DNA from: Verrucomicrobiales bacterium
GTDB lineage: Bacteria > Verrucomicrobiota > Verrucomicrobiia > Verrucomicrobiales > DEV007
DNA length: 64,000 bases
Assembly (NCBI GenBank): GCA_029213005.1
Contig: JARGPI010000002.1
Location: 371,108 to 435,107 of the forward strand
Direction of reading: 5' to 3'
The notes beneath the pieces are model-generated. The model did no database searches and was not told the origin of the DNA. It worked only from the letters and a program-made list of their open reading frames with translations. Below are positions 17,241 through 28,000 of the stretch, in pieces. The position numbers and the translations under genes were made by a program. The number at the start of each line of letters is the position of its first letter. The first letter of the stretch is position 1.

Positions 17241-17858
17241 TTAGCGGGCCGCTTTACGACGGCGGATCACTTCCGCTTCGGTTGAGAGAATCGTCTCGGG
17301 AATCGACTTTTTCATTCCCTTCTGCACGATGAACTGAGGGGCAAAACCACCCGGATCGATGTGAAGAGAATAGACGAGGAGTTTTTGAGCCGGAGTGGGG
17401 CCATCGAGGATCCACCAGCCGCCCTGAACGTTTTTGATATCTCCCTTCACGAAACTGAACTCAGCTTTGGTCTCCGGGGTGAGATGGTATTTTAGCGTGT
17501 ATTGGTAGGAGCCTTTGGGACCGCCAACCTTGGTGCGCTGCTCCATCAAAATGACGTTCCCGTTCTGTTCAATGACCCGGGATTCGAGCACGTTATCGAG
17601 AAACTTATCGGTATTCTCTTTGTCGATGACGACCTCCCAGATTTCAGACCGGTTTTCCGTGGTCAGTTTTGCCATGGTGACGAACCGTTTATCGGCTACG
17701 CCGGATTCACCGGGGCGGGACGGCAAAAGGGCGATTTCACCTCGCTTAAGCTGATTTTGAACCCCTTTGGGCAACGAATTGAAATCCATCGCTGCGGCCG
17801 GCAGAGTAAGACCGAACATTATCGTGATCAGAGAAAGTCGAAGCAGATTAAATTTCAT
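17241..17858 (-). CDS. Secreted START/SRPBCC-like protein
   Basis: 205 aa from the ATG at 17858. A signal peptide covers about residues 1-20 (hydrophobic core, AAAM end). The rest is compatible with the SRPBCC (Bet v1/polyketide cyclase) fold: alternating strands around WEVVIDKENTDKFLDNVLES, LMEQRTKVGG, YTLKYHLTPETKAEFSFVKGD, a strand with GGWWILDG, and a long C-terminal helix with FIVQKGMKKSIPETI. Members bind lipids or other hydrophobic ligands. A longer frame to 17891 adds 11 residues before the signal peptide and is less likely. The assignment is a fold-level guess. Confidence 0.7.
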   Translation of the reverse strand: MKFNLLRLSLITIMFGLTLPAAAMDFNSLPKGVQNQLKRGEIALLPSRPGESGVADKRFVTMAKLTTENRSEIWEVVIDKENTDKFLDNVLESRVIEQNGNVILMEQRTKVGGPKGSYQYTLKYHLTPETKAEFSFVKGDIKNVQGGWWILDGPTPAQKLLVYSLHIDPGGFAPQFIVQKGMKKSIPETILSTEAEVIRRRKAAR

Positions 17859-17986
17859 AAAAGGAGCTGAGCCCGGCGCCGTTTCGTTCAAGCCCGGCGA
17901 CTGAAGGGCCGTAATTCACTCCTAAACGTGTCGGACAATGGAGATATTTGCAAATTCCGGTGACTCACGGAGGTACGGGGAGTAAG

Positions 17987-18003
17987 GCAGGTTACAAACC
18001 TGC
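17987..18003. repeat. Short palindrome GCAGGTTACAAACCTGC
   Basis: A perfect 7-bp stem (GCAGGTT/AACCTGC) with a 3-nt loop in the 200-bp gap between the START-like gene and the end of pheA. There is no T-tract on either side. It may be a single REP-like unit or a weak transcription stop for pheA. Only one copy was seen in the window. Confidence 0.4.
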
Positions 18004-18059
18004 ACGACATCTCTTCCAACGCACCTTTCGCGTGTGAATGTCGGGGAATCGACGGATCG

Positions 18060-19115
18060 CTACGCAGGATAACTTCCCAGCACTTTAATGAAGCTGCAGT
18101 TGCGGGTCAGTTGATCGAGGGCGTCTTTGATTTCCGGATCTTCGCAATGACCGGCGACGTCGACGAAGAAGAAATACTCCCAGGCACGACGCTTCGACGG
18201 GCGGCTCTCGATTTTCGACATGTTAATCGCAAATTTCTCGAATGGCTCAAGGGCGCGGTGCAGCGATCCCGGCTCGTCGTTTACGGAGAACATGATGGAT
18301 GTCCGGTCATCTCCGGTTGGTGGACAGGTCCGGTGACTGATCACGAGGAAGCGGGTCGTATTCCCTGCAATGTCCTGAACGGATTGCTCGAGCAGGTTTA
18401 AATCATACATCTCGGCGAGGAGTTTCCCTCCGAGGACAGCTGCATTTGGTTCCGATGCGGCGATTTTTGCGGCTGCGGCGGTGCTGGAGCTTTCCACAGC
18501 CGGTGTGTCGCGAAAGTGCTTGTGGAGCCACCCGCGGCATTGAGCAATGACCTGAGGGTGGGTGTAGATCTTCTCGATCTCATTTCTCTCACACTTCGCC
18601 ATCAGATTGTTTTCGATGGAAAGTTTGACCTGACCGTAAATTTTCAGCTCCGAATCAGCAAACAAATCAAGCGTGTGAGTGACAGCGCCCTCAGTTGAGT
18701 TTTCGATGGGGACGACTCCGTAATCCGCGATGTTCCGCTCGACTTGATCGAATACATCGGCAAACGAAGGCTGTGGCTGATATTCCACGCTGTGTCCGAA
18801 TTTATTGATCGCTGCCTGGTGTGTCCAGGTGCCGGCAGGCCCCAGATAGGCGATTTTCAAATCATCTTCGAGCGCCAGTGCCGCCGACATGATTTCGCGA
18901 TAGATGGCCCGAATCGATTTTTCAGGCAGACGACCTTCACTCTTGGCGACGATGGAACGCAGCAGGGTTTCCTCCCGGTCAGGAGCATAGATTTCAAGGT
19001 TATCCTTTTTCTTCACCACCCCGACTTCATGAACATAATCTGCTCGTTCGTTTAGGAGGCGAATCAGTTCCGTATCGATTCGATCGATTTCTACGCGTAG
19101 GTCGTCAAGACTCAT
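18060..19115 (-). CDS. pheA: Bifunctional chorismate mutase/prephenate dehydratase
   Basis: A 351-aa P-protein with three domains in order: an AroQ chorismate mutase (residues 1-88, start [21 protein letters not shown]), a prephenate dehydratase (about 90-265, start [16 protein letters not shown], with the Thr-containing TRFLVI motif near 260) and a C-terminal ACT domain (about 275-350, with [10 protein letters not shown] and the ESRPSK motif that senses phenylalanine). It makes phenylpyruvate from chorismate and is expected to be feedback-inhibited by Phe. It overlaps the end of scpB by 4 bp, so the two are coupled. Confidence 0.96.
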   Translation of the reverse strand: MSLDDLRVEIDRIDTELIRLLNERADYVHEVGVVKKKDNLEIYAPDREETLLRSIVAKSEGRLPEKSIRAIYREIMSAALALEDDLKIAYLGPAGTWTHQAAINKFGHSVEYQPQPSFADVFDQVERNIADYGVVPIENSTEGAVTHTLDLFADSELKIYGQVKLSIENNLMAKCERNEIEKIYTHPQVIAQCRGWLHKHFRDTPAVESSSTAAAAKIAASEPNAAVLGGKLLAEMYDLNLLEQSVQDIAGNTTRFLVISHRTCPPTGDDRTSIMFSVNDEPGSLHRALEPFEKFAINMSKIESRPSKRRAWEYFFFVDVAGHCEDPEIKDALDQLTRNCSFIKVLGSYPA

Positions 19116-19825
19116 AAATTTGTATCATCTGCTGCGGCGGCAGCTTTTTCTTCTGCTTCGAGGGCGGCTTCAGCGAGCTGAATCTCAGTGGGTTCCGGTG
19201 CTGCTTCCTCCTCCTCTTCGGGGGGAGCCTCCTCGGGCTCTTCCGTTTCAGCGGTGGGCAGATTCACGTTTCTCAGCTCAGTTGCATTGGGCAGGGAATC
19301 GATATCTTTCACTCCGAAATGTTCAAGGAAAAGTGAGGTGGTTTTGTATAGCATCGGTCGTCCGGGAAGATCGGCCCGCCCGGCGTTTTCGACCAGATTT
19401 CTTTCGAGAAGTTTGTTCACCATCCCGTCGCAGTTCACACCGCGAACCGCTTCGATATCCGCCTTTGTGATTGGCTGGCGGTAGGCGATCAAAGCCAGCG
19501 TTTCGAGGGCGGGAGGGCTCAGTTTTTCCGGCCTCATTTCCGGGAGGAGTGCGCGGATCCATTCGGCCAGTTCGGGGCGGGTCACGATTCGCCAGCCGGT
19601 GGGACTTTCCTGCAACATGGTAGGCCGGTTTTGAGCCGCAAACTCCTCGCCCAGTTCGTCGATGATTTTTGAAATTTTATCCTCAGTGGCGGCGCCGTAT
19701 TCTTCGCTGTTGAGCAGTGGCCCGGCTTCCTCTGAACCACGACGTATCGCCTTCGCGATTTCGGCGGCCGAAATCGGGTCGGGAGCGGCAAAAATCATTG
19801 CCTCTACGATGTGTTTCATGTCCAT
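19112..19825 (-). CDS. scpB: Segregation and condensation protein B
   Basis: 237 aa. Residues 1-185 fit ScpB: the start [20 protein letters not shown], the winged-helix phrase [24 protein letters not shown], and a second winged helix with [19 protein letters not shown]. Residues 190-237 form an acidic Glu/Ala-rich tail. ScpB is the kleisin-associated winged-helix subunit of SMC-ScpAB condensin. scpA is not next to it; the downstream gene is pheA. Confidence 0.93.
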   Translation of the reverse strand: MDMKHIVEAMIFAAPDPISAAEIAKAIRRGSEEAGPLLNSEEYGAATEDKISKIIDELGEEFAAQNRPTMLQESPTGWRIVTRPELAEWIRALLPEMRPEKLSPPALETLALIAYRQPITKADIEAVRGVNCDGMVNKLLERNLVENAGRADLPGRPMLYKTTSLFLEHFGVKDIDSLPNATELRNVNLPTAETEEPEEAPPEEEEEAAPEPTEIQLAEAALEAEEKAAAAADDTNL

Positions 19826-19949
19826 GACAAGCAGGGAGCAAACTTACCCGAAAATCCGGTTAGGCAAGGGTAAGAATCAGAGTTCTTCGAACTTGGGTTT
19901 TGATAGTTTGACGATGCTTTTTTCCGAAGAATCAGGCCCCCATAAAGGC

Positions 19950-19977
19950 TCGACGGAGCCCGGGGAAACTTTATAAT
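19950..19977 (+). promoter_or_regulatory. Putative promoter giving a leaderless SDR transcript
   Basis: TCGACG (19950-19955) and a perfect TATAAT (19972-19977) are 16 nt apart. The GTG start of the following gene is at 19985, only 7 nt after the -10, so transcription should begin at or next to the start codon. No Shine-Dalgarno sequence precedes the GTG. Confidence 0.45.
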
Positions 19978-19984
19978 TCGAAAT

Positions 19985-20737
19985 GTGATTACAATCGATC
20001 TCTCTGGAAAAGCGGCTCTGGTAACCGGTGGTGGACAGGGTCTGGGCCTGGCGACCGCAACGAGGCTTCACCAGGCGGGTGCCAGTGTGGCGATCAACTA
20101 TTTTCGGGACGGGGAGGGGATCAATCAGGGCATCGCTGATAAGTCGGTTGCTTCGCTGGGAGACCGGGCCCTCGCGGTCGAGGGTGACGTCCGGAATCGG
20201 GAATCTCTCGCTGCGATGTTTGACTCGGTGGTGGGGGAATTTGGCTCGATTGATATCGTGGTGAATAACGCGGCGATTCTCAGCGATCGTTCTTTTCTAA
20301 AAATGGAGGACTCGGACTGGGCTGCGGTGATTGATACCAATCTCACCGGGGTTTTTAATGTGTGCAAAGAAGCGGCTTCTCGACTCAGTGATGGGGGACG
20401 CATCGTGAATATGGCGTCCATCTCCGGCTTTGTGGGATTTTTCGGCCAGGCCAATTACTCAGCAGCCAAGGCCGGTGTGGTCGGCTTGACCAAGGTGCTG
20501 AGTAAAGAGCTGGCGCGCCGCAACATCACGGTCAATGCGGTAGCTCCCGGAGTGGTTCTGACTGAAATGGGAAAAACGATTCCTGACGACGCCCGCACCG
20601 AAATGTTGAAGCAAATCCCGCTGAACCGTTTCGGAGAACCGGGGGAAATTGCAGATACGGTTTTATACTTGAGCAGCCCTCTGGCGAGTTATGTCACCGG
20701 GCAGACGATTCACGTCAACGGCGGCTGGTTTGGATGA
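19985..20737 (+). CDS. FabG-like short-chain dehydrogenase/reductase
   Basis: 250 aa, a classical SDR. It has the nucleotide motif TGGGQGLG (residues 14-21), NNAA near residue 90, the catalytic Ser in MASISG near 140, the YSAAK motif (Tyr and Lys of the active site) near 155, and the VNAVAPG strand. Its closest functional analogue is 3-oxoacyl-[ACP] reductase, but it overlaps a CoA-transferase gene by 4 bp and precedes a transporter, so a 3-hydroxyacyl-CoA dehydrogenase role in organic-acid use is more likely than fatty acid synthesis. It starts with GTG. Confidence 0.9.
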   Translation: MITIDLSGKAALVTGGGQGLGLATATRLHQAGASVAINYFRDGEGINQGIADKSVASLGDRALAVEGDVRNRESLAAMFDSVVGEFGSIDIVVNNAAILSDRSFLKMEDSDWAAVIDTNLTGVFNVCKEAASRLSDGGRIVNMASISGFVGFFGQANYSAAKAGVVGLTKVLSKELARRNITVNAVAPGVVLTEMGKTIPDDARTEMLKQIPLNRFGEPGEIADTVLYLSSPLASYVTGQTIHVNGGWFG

Positions 20738-22272
20738 GTGGTCGGCCGGAAAGTAAGATCTGTTCGGCGGACGAAGCGGTTGGCTTGATCAAAAGTCACG
20801 ATACCGTCGTCTGTGGCGGTTTTGTCGGTGCGGCTCATCCCGAAGCGCTCACGGCAGCGATTGAGCGGCGGTTTATTGCTTCACAAAAACCGGAAAATCT
20901 CACGCTGGTCTACGCAGCGGGGCAGGGGGACGGAAAATCGCGAGGGCTGAATCACCTCGCTCACGAAGGATTGATCAAACGGGTCATTGGAGGTCACTGG
21001 GGCCTCGTTCCGGAGATGGGCCGGTTCGCGATCGAGAATAAAATCGAAGCTTATAATTTTCCCCAGGGGGTGATTTGTCAGCTTCTACGGGATATCGCAG
21101 CGGGGCGTCCCGGCTGTGTCACCCATGTTGGGCTGGGCACTTTTATTGATCCGGAAAATCAGGGGGGCCGCCTCAACGAGCGAACTACCGAAGCGTTGAT
21201 CGAGCGGGTCGAGCTGGCAGGGAGAACGTGGCTTTTCTATCGGGCCTTTCCCGTAACCGTCGGTTTGATCAGGGCGACGACGGCTGATCCGCAGGGAAAT
21301 CTCACCATGGAGGAAGAGGCGGTCTTCGGTGAAGTGCTGGCGATCGCTCAGGCGGTTCGAAATTCCGGCGGGATCGTTCTTGCCCAGGTGAAACGGGTCA
21401 GTCAATCGGCGGCTGCGCCTCAGGATGTTCGGGTCCCCGGGATCCTCGTCGATCGAATTGTGCTGGCCGATGAGGGGGAACATGACCAGACTTTTGCCGA
21501 AGCTCTGAATCCCGATTATTTTTCGGCGGGCTGCGAAACGGCGGGTCCCATCACTCCGCTGCCGTGGAATGAGCGGCGAATTATCGCGGCGCGGGCCTGC
21601 GACGAACTGCGCCGGGGCGATATCGCGAATCTGGGAATCGGAATGCCTGAAGGTGTCGCGCGAATCGCCTCCGAGCGGGGCCTGCTCCGCGATGTGACTT
21701 TGACCGTCGAGAGCGGTCCGATCGGGGGAATGCCGGCTGGTGGCCTCAGTTTTGGAGCATCGGTCCATCCCGATGCCATTATCGACCAGCCGTCGCAGTT
21801 CGATTTTTACGACGGCGGGGGACTCGATTTTGCAGCGCTCGGAGCGGCTCAAATCGATCAGCGGGGAAACGTGAATGTCTCCAGGTTCGGGAATCGGCTC
21901 GCCGGGGTCGGTGGTTTTGTGACGATCTCCCAAAACGCGAAACGCCTCATCTTTTGTGGCACGATGACTTCCGGAGGTCTCCAAACCCGGATTGAAAACG
22001 GCAAACTACAGATCGTCACCGAAGGGCGAACTCACAAATTTGTGAAAGCGGTCGATCAGGTGTCGTTTAGCGGAGCGAGTTCCCGGGAATCCGGTCGGTC
22101 CGTTCACTACATCACCGAGCGAGCTGTGTTTAGTCTTTGCGAAGACGGGCTTGAACTTATTGAAATGGCTCCCGGCATCGATCTACAGAAACAGGTGCTC
22201 GACGTGATGGATTTTCGCCCGGTGATAAGGGGGGAAATAAAATTGATGCCAGATCACCTCTTCCAACGGTGA
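20734..22272 (+). CDS. Fused family I CoA-transferase
   Basis: 512 aa containing both the alpha-like (residues 1-265) and beta-like (about 275-512) halves of family I CoA-transferases in one chain, as in E. coli YdiF. The alpha start [17 protein letters not shown] matches the CoA-binding loop. In the beta half, GIGMPEGV and [14 protein letters not shown] contain the catalytic Glu that forms a glutamyl-CoA thioester. It probably exchanges CoA between acyl-CoA and a short organic acid. It overlaps the SDR gene (ATGA) and precedes an MHS transporter, suggesting uptake and activation of one substrate. Confidence 0.9.
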   Translation: MSGRPESKICSADEAVGLIKSHDTVVCGGFVGAAHPEALTAAIERRFIASQKPENLTLVYAAGQGDGKSRGLNHLAHEGLIKRVIGGHWGLVPEMGRFAIENKIEAYNFPQGVICQLLRDIAAGRPGCVTHVGLGTFIDPENQGGRLNERTTEALIERVELAGRTWLFYRAFPVTVGLIRATTADPQGNLTMEEEAVFGEVLAIAQAVRNSGGIVLAQVKRVSQSAAAPQDVRVPGILVDRIVLADEGEHDQTFAEALNPDYFSAGCETAGPITPLPWNERRIIAARACDELRRGDIANLGIGMPEGVARIASERGLLRDVTLTVESGPIGGMPAGGLSFGASVHPDAIIDQPSQFDFYDGGGLDFAALGAAQIDQRGNVNVSRFGNRLAGVGGFVTISQNAKRLIFCGTMTSGGLQTRIENGKLQIVTEGRTHKFVKAVDQVSFSGASSRESGRSVHYITERAVFSLCEDGLELIEMAPGIDLQKQVLDVMDFRPVIRGEIKLMPDHLFQR

Positions 22273-22365
22273 CTTATGATCAATCAGTCAGGGCAGCGCG
22301 CGATACGGACAAGCGGAGGTTTTTATCTCGATCTACTTAGAGCGGTTGTATAAACCTGTTGATAG

Positions 22366-23667
22366 ATGAGCGATGAAGTCAAACAATCCCCCGGAGATGT
22401 GCGTCGAGTGGTGCTCGCCAGCTTTGTCGGAACCACGATCGAATGGTACGATTTCTTTCTCTACGGCACCGCGGCAGCTCTTGTTTTCGGGGATTTGTTT
22501 TTTCCATCGGAAAATGATTTTGTAGGGCGAATGGCCGCCTACGGTTCCTTTGCGATCGGATTTTTTGCGAGGCCGGTCGGTGGTATCGTGTTCGGGCACT
22601 TCGGGGATCGGATCGGGCGAAAGGCGATGCTGGTCACGACGTTAATGATGATGGGGATGGCGACTTTTCTGATCGGTGTATTACCGACTTATCAATCGAT
22701 CGGTATCGCCGCGCCGATCCTCCTCGTCCTGATGCGGCTCATTCAGGGATTCGGAGTCGGTGGCGAATGGGGCGGTGCCGTATTGATGGCTGTCGAACAC
22801 GGGCACAAGGGCAAACGCGGTCTTTACGGTAGCTGTGTTCAGATGGGAGTGCCGGTCGGTCTGCTGCTCGCCACCGGAGTCTTTGCGATCTTTTCCCGTC
22901 TTCCTGAAGAGGATTTTATCAAGTGGGGGTGGCGAGTCCCGTTTTTGCTCGGGGGCTTGCTCCTTGCTATCGGTATGTTTATCCGGATGCGGATTATGGA
23001 GAGTCCGATCTTTGCCCAAGCTCAGAAAACTGAAGGTGTCAGCAAGTTACCCATCGTCGAAGTGTTTCGCAAACATCCGAAAAATGTATTGCTGGCCATG
23101 GGGGCGCGTTTCGCGGAAAACGCCTGCTTCTATATATTCAGCGTCTTTGTGCTCTCCTATGCCACCGATCAGCTGGGCCTGCCCAAACAAACCATTCTCG
23201 CCGGGGTCTGGATTGCGGCGGCGGTGCAGATTGTGGCGATCCCCGGCTTCGGTTTTCTGTCGGACCGAATCGGACGGCGTCCGGTTTATCTTGGCGGTGC
23301 GATCTTTATTGCCCTGTTCAGTTTCCCATTTTTCTGGATGATAGAGACAAAAGTGACGGTGGTGATTTGGCTGGCGATTGTTCTCGGCCTCGTTGGGCAC
23401 GCTGCGATGTATGGGCCCCAGGCAGCATTTTTCTCCGAGCTTTTCGGGACCCGGGTCCGTTACAGCGGAGCCTCGATCGGTTATCAACTCGCTTCACCCT
23501 TTGCCGGCGGGTTGGCTCCCTTGATTGCCACCGCTCTCCTCGAATGGTCCGGAGACCGAAGTTGGCCCGTTTCCGTATATCTAATGGGAACCGCTGTACT
23601 CACCCTGACCGCAATCTACTTTGCCGCTGAGACCTTCAAAAACAATCTCGATGAAGAAGTGAATTGA
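22366..23667 (+). CDS. MHS-family MFS transporter
   Basis: 433 aa with about 12 helices. The family signature GTTIEWYDFFLYGTAA near residue 20, the GDRIGRK loop between helices 2 and 3, and the QGFGVGGEWGGA motif in helix 4 place it in the metabolite:H+ symporter family (ShiA, ProP, KgtP). The substrate is probably an organic acid or a compatible solute; the upstream CoA-transferase favours an acid. The last 142 bp of the gene are repeated 12.67 kb downstream at 36191, and the gene marks the left edge of the kinase island. Confidence 0.92.
   Translation: MSDEVKQSPGDVRRVVLASFVGTTIEWYDFFLYGTAAALVFGDLFFPSENDFVGRMAAYGSFAIGFFARPVGGIVFGHFGDRIGRKAMLVTTLMMMGMATFLIGVLPTYQSIGIAAPILLVLMRLIQGFGVGGEWGGAVLMAVEHGHKGKRGLYGSCVQMGVPVGLLLATGVFAIFSRLPEEDFIKWGWRVPFLLGGLLLAIGMFIRMRIMESPIFAQAQKTEGVSKLPIVEVFRKHPKNVLLAMGARFAENACFYIFSVFVLSYATDQLGLPKQTILAGVWIAAAVQIVAIPGFGFLSDRIGRRPVYLGGAIFIALFSFPFFWMIETKVTVVIWLAIVLGLVGHAAMYGPQAAFFSELFGTRVRYSGASIGYQLASPFAGGLAPLIATALLEWSGDRSWPVSVYLMGTAVLTLTAIYFAAETFKNNLDEEVN
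23520..23661 (+). repeat. Left 142-bp direct repeat (3' end of MHS transporter gene)
   Basis: This segment, which encodes the last 47 or so residues of the transporter, recurs at 36191-36332 with three substitutions. The offset is 12,671 bp throughout, with no indel. Similarity stops abruptly on the left and fades just before the stop codons on the right. The arrangement is that of a target-gene 3' end duplicated by integration. Confidence 0.92.
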
Positions 23668-23759
23668 TAGAGGCCCACAGGTTGCTGGGATGCCTGGTGC
23701 GAGTCGATATCAATTTACCTTGAATTGAAGTGAGATAAAACCCGGTTCGGTGGGCGGTG

Positions 23760-24086
23760 CTATAAGTTGTCTCTAGGTAAAGTGCAAATTTCTATTAATG
23801 GATTAATTAAAAGATAATAGGTTTTGCCTGGTATTAACTCTGACAAATTTGTCGATTTGCCCCCCTCCCGGTCAAGGTACAGGGGGGTGCTGCCGGTGGT
23901 TTCAATCCATATCCGGTTATCTTTCCTAAAACAAACGGCATGTCTTCGACTGATTCTTAAATTGAAAGTTGGCCCCGGAAAGGGGGCTTCTCGACCGATG
24001 CTAAGAGATACCCCGCTATCTGGAATTAATTCAATTGCTGTCTGTCCCGTTGTGGGATCGGATATTTTGATAACCCAATCTTTCAT
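23760..24086 (-). CDS. Minimal FHA-domain protein
   Basis: 108 aa made up almost wholly of one forkhead-associated domain. The phosphothreonine-binding signature is visible: SIGRE near residues 29-33 and ISRRHAVCF near 45-53, then a strand WIETTGSTPLYLDREG that replaces the usual asparagine-glycine turn. FHA domains bind pThr peptides, here most plausibly on one of the two island kinases or the transporter. It is the last gene of the leftward operon, 4 bp after the HtrA-like stop. No signal peptide, so it acts in the cytoplasm. The atypical turn after the SRRH motif lowers certainty of binding. Confidence 0.78.
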   Translation of the reverse strand: MKDWVIKISDPTTGQTAIELIPDSGVSLSIGREAPFPGPTFNLRISRRHAVCFRKDNRIWIETTGSTPLYLDREGGKSTNLSELIPGKTYYLLINPLIEICTLPRDNL

Positions 24087-24090
24087 TTTC

Positions 24091-25053
24091 TTAATTGCTC
24101 AATGTGATCCAAGATTCTTTTTTCTGACTTTTCCGGTAATAGACGATTTTGACTTTCCGGCTGGGTGGATTTGAACCGGCGACGGCCTGTAGCACCCCGC
24201 TGTACTCGATCGTTTCCCGGTCCAGTTCCGTGATGAGATCCCCAATTTTTAATCCAGCTCGGTCAGCGGGGCCGCCTTCCAATATTGTGGATACCAGTAC
24301 ACCCACTGCGTGTCGCGGAAAGCCGTTGGTTTGACGGTCGTTCGGTTCCATTTCGTAAACTTCGATCCCCAGCTTACCTCTTTGCACAGCTCCGTTTTCA
24401 ATCAGTTGTTCGGCAATGTTCATCGCCTGGTTGATAGGAATCGCATAGTTCAAACCTTCAGCGATATGTTTCTTAAATCCCCAGCTGTTAATACCAATCA
24501 ATTTCCCGGTGCTATCGAAGAGTCCCCCGCCAGAATTTCCGGCATTGATGGCAGCATCGGTTTGGATGTAGTTTTGAATGTCTTCTCTGGCTCTGCGGTC
24601 AGTTCGTCCCAGAGCGCTGACAATACCAACCGCTACCGAGTGCAAATTGAACTGCGGGTTTCCCAACGCGATCACGATTTCCCCCTGTTCCAGTTTTGAG
24701 CTATCGCCGAGTTGAGCGACGGACAAGTGCTTTGAGGACGTTTTTATAACGGCGATGTCGCTGCCGGGATCGATTCCGACGATCTTCGCTGGAAACTGAT
24801 CGCGTGATCGCGTTTCAATCATCAAGCTGGTAACTCCATCAATCACGTGACTGTTGGTGATTATATACCCGTCTTTGGAAATAATCACTCCGGAGCCTGA
24901 GGCATGGTTTGTTCGGAGGTGAACCACTGAGCTGGCAATCTTTTTTACGATCTCGTGGTAACCCTGTTTCTGGAGAGGGGGTAGGTTATCCTCGGCTTGA
25001 ACCCACAATGGCAGAAGTCCAAGGGTTGTTGCGATAATTCGAACATTATTCAT
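24091..25053 (-). CDS. HtrA/DegP-like serine protease with one PDZ domain
   Basis: 320 aa from the ATG at 25053. It has a signal peptide (residues 1-20, ending WVQA), a trypsin-like domain with the triad His in TNSHVIDG, Asp in GSDIAVIK and Ser in NAGNSGGGLF, and one PDZ domain (about 225-315) with GGPADRAGLKIGDLI. This is the DegS-like single-PDZ layout. It should act in the periplasm or equivalent space and may process the secreted island proteins or sense misfolding. Its ATG overlaps the kinase stop by 8 bp, so translation is coupled. A GTG/ATG extension to 25071 is possible but places residues before the signal peptide. Confidence 0.92.
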   Translation of the reverse strand: MNNVRIIATTLGLLPLWVQAEDNLPPLQKQGYHEIVKKIASSVVHLRTNHASGSGVIISKDGYIITNSHVIDGVTSLMIETRSRDQFPAKIVGIDPGSDIAVIKTSSKHLSVAQLGDSSKLEQGEIVIALGNPQFNLHSVAVGIVSALGRTDRRAREDIQNYIQTDAAINAGNSGGGLFDSTGKLIGINSWGFKKHIAEGLNYAIPINQAMNIAEQLIENGAVQRGKLGIEVYEMEPNDRQTNGFPRHAVGVLVSTILEGGPADRAGLKIGDLITELDRETIEYSGVLQAVAGSNPPSRKVKIVYYRKSQKKESWITLSN

Positions 25054-28000
25054 CGTGATACAAAGCTTCAATTTTAAAATCGCTATCCGCGATATGTTGG
25101 AGTTTGAAAATAGAAGTTCCGGAACCGCTGGCGGATTCGAGATCGCTCTTTAATTCGTAAGAGTAATGAACCCTCATTGTGGTGTGGGTTTTTGTCTCCG
25201 ATAGCTTTTCAGTCTTGTTCACGGTGAACTGTCGGATCGGCCATTTTTCGTAGTTCAATTTCAACTCACTTTTCACCTGGGAGATGGTGATGTTGGATCT
25301 CGTGTAGAAGTTGGACAATCGATCAGAAAACATGAGGATGACCTTTTCAAGATCTGCGCGGTTTGCGGAATTGAAGTAGTTGGTGATAAACTGAACCGGG
25401 TCTGCGGCAGCCGGTGCTTTCTTGGAGGACTTGTTCGCATTTAATGCGTAGGTAACTAGTGCCTTAAAGTCGACCTTGTTTTCCGTTGCGATTTTGTTTA
25501 ATTTTTGAAAGGACTCGTTGACGTCTGCCGGAATGTCGATACCTCGAAATTCCTTGAGCCACTTGAATTGGTCCAGTAGGCGTTGGTATCCGTTTTTACC
25601 TTTTATAATCTGGAACCGGATTGAAACTTTTTTGCCATTAACATCGCATGGGATCGTGGTGTTGAACATTTTATCAGAGAAGAGGCTGAAAAGTGTTTGA
25701 GTCGGTCCGGTTCCTTTGCCGGAAGCACTGTCCCGATCAACAAGCGGGGAAATGTTTTCCGGATCGATATCAACACCCACCAGGTCAGCAACGGTGGCCC
25801 ATGCTTTTTGGCGGTAAGTCGTCATTTGAGAAGTGTCGTCAAGGTCGCTAAAGGCGTTTGCAACGATAAAGTAGTGGTCGATGGCGGCCATCCGATGGTG
25901 CCAATCCCAATCTCGATCCGTTAGGACTAACTGAGAGAGTTGATTTGTTTTATCGCTCAGTTTGATCAGTGATTCTTTCTCGCCGCTTTTGGCCATGCTC
26001 CGCACAACGTAGTCAGCCAGGTGAATAATGTCATACCTTTCTCCTTTAGAGCTATCGTGAAATGGAAAAGTTTCAAAAGTCTGATTCCAGATGGCAGTGA
26101 TTTCGCTCTGTTTTTGTTCTGATTCGAGAATGTGAAAATAGGGGGCAAGAGATTTCGAAAACCGGTAGGAGTTGGTTTCCTTTTTATCGACTGACGCCTT
26201 GGTGAATTCGAGGATGAACTTTTTCGCAAGCTCTTTGTAAATCGATATAATGGGCTCATTTGGATTCTTGTCGTAGAGTGACGTGATCCGGCTGTAGACG
26301 ATATGGTTTGCCATAATTGAACTGATAGTGTCAATCTTGCCCCTTTTAACGGTATAGATTTGGCGACTGATATCTTCGATCACGTTTTCTTTTTCTTCAG
26401 GTTTTTCCAATTTGAAGTAGTTCTCAAATTGAATCGTTAATGCCTCGCTCAGCTTGTCGGTTTGGCCCATCGTCTTCAGTAGGGTTGAAACATAATGGGT
26501 TGCCTGGATACAGTGATCATCCTCGCGGAAGCCAAACCCATGCAGGTTTGCCTCCGACTCAATTTCTAAAACCGTGGAACGAAGGGTTAAGATCTTGATG
26601 TTCTGGCTGTATTCAGCCTGCATTTGCGATGTCGCCTTTTCTACTCTTTCTAGAATTTTCGATACCCTTTGCGGATCGGTTTTCCCAATTCTCTTAAGAT
26701 TTTTGCCGAGATCTCGGGTCAGGAAATAGTTGATGTAGTATGAGACGTCTTCCATTTGTTTGACGGTTTTGGCGGATTCAACTAGCGAGTTTAATAATAG
26801 GTCAAATACGGTGTCGAATCGTTCTAACAAAGATTGATCGGTGAGGTCCTTAGTGTTTGTGGCATTGGCCATGGTGATGAGCGTCCAGAGGATAACTTCG
26901 TAGTTGTGGGAAGAGGAATCGATTAGTTGGGTCAGTTGTCTGATGTTGTAATCGTACTCAGTGATGTCCGATTCCTTGCTTATTATTTTAACGTTTCGGA
27001 TTCGACAGAGGACATAGTTCAGTTCCCAATTGTCAGGCCACCTGTTCGCGAAGTAGCTCAGTATGTTTAGTGCTTCAGTAGAAAGCCTTAAGGCTTCCGC
27101 TTTGTTTCCTTGATGACTGGGGATTCGGGTCTTTTGGAGTAGCAATTTAGCGTGGATGACCGATTCGTTTTCGGATAATGATTTGTTGCCCGGGAACAGT
27201 TTTAGCCCGGATTCAATCTCGGTCATTGCCCGGCTGAACTCTCCGGTCTGAATGGCTTCTTTTGCGGCGTAGTAATGAGATTCTGCGTCCAGAGTGGGTG
27301 AGTTAAGGCCTTTCAAATCCACTTTCCCAATCAATCCTTCATTTCTTAAAACTTGAAGGGATGCGTTGGCAAGTTCTTCGGCTTTTAGTGCTCGATCGCG
27401 CTCGTTTTCTGCCTCTTGTTTGGCGGTGGTCGCTTTATCGCGCTCGTCTTCCAGTGCATCGTTACTTTCTTCCAGGCTTTGGTTAGCTGAGTCCAGACTT
27501 TTATTGACGATTGCCAATTTGTTGTTGGATTGCTCGAGTTCCTCTTTTGCCAATACGACCTTGTTTTTTTCATTTTGGGCGACGTTCCATTGCCAAATGG
27601 CAATCCCTGCGAGGACGCAGGCAATCAGGCTGGTGACAGCGAAAATTCTCGCTTTCTTTCTGGCTTCAGATTGAGCTTTTTCCGCGTTTGCTCGCGCTTC
27701 CGCCTCTTTAGTGAGGAGTTCCTCCTGAAGTCGAACTTTTTCGTTGAGGGCCCTTTTATCGCGTTCGTTTTCTATTGTTTCGAAAGCGTGAACCACCTCA
27801 CCCATATCACGAAATCTTTCGGATGTGTCGAGACTCAGGCACCGTTCAATTATTCTGCATTCCTCGCCTGGGAGGAAGGTGCCGGTGGGCCAGCGAATAA
27901 GATTGGACTCGTTTTCGGTTCGCTCTGCCAACTCCTTTCCGGTTAGAGTTTTTAGTCCCTGCCCAAAGAGTTGCCCCGGAGTCAGCACCTCGACTTCGCT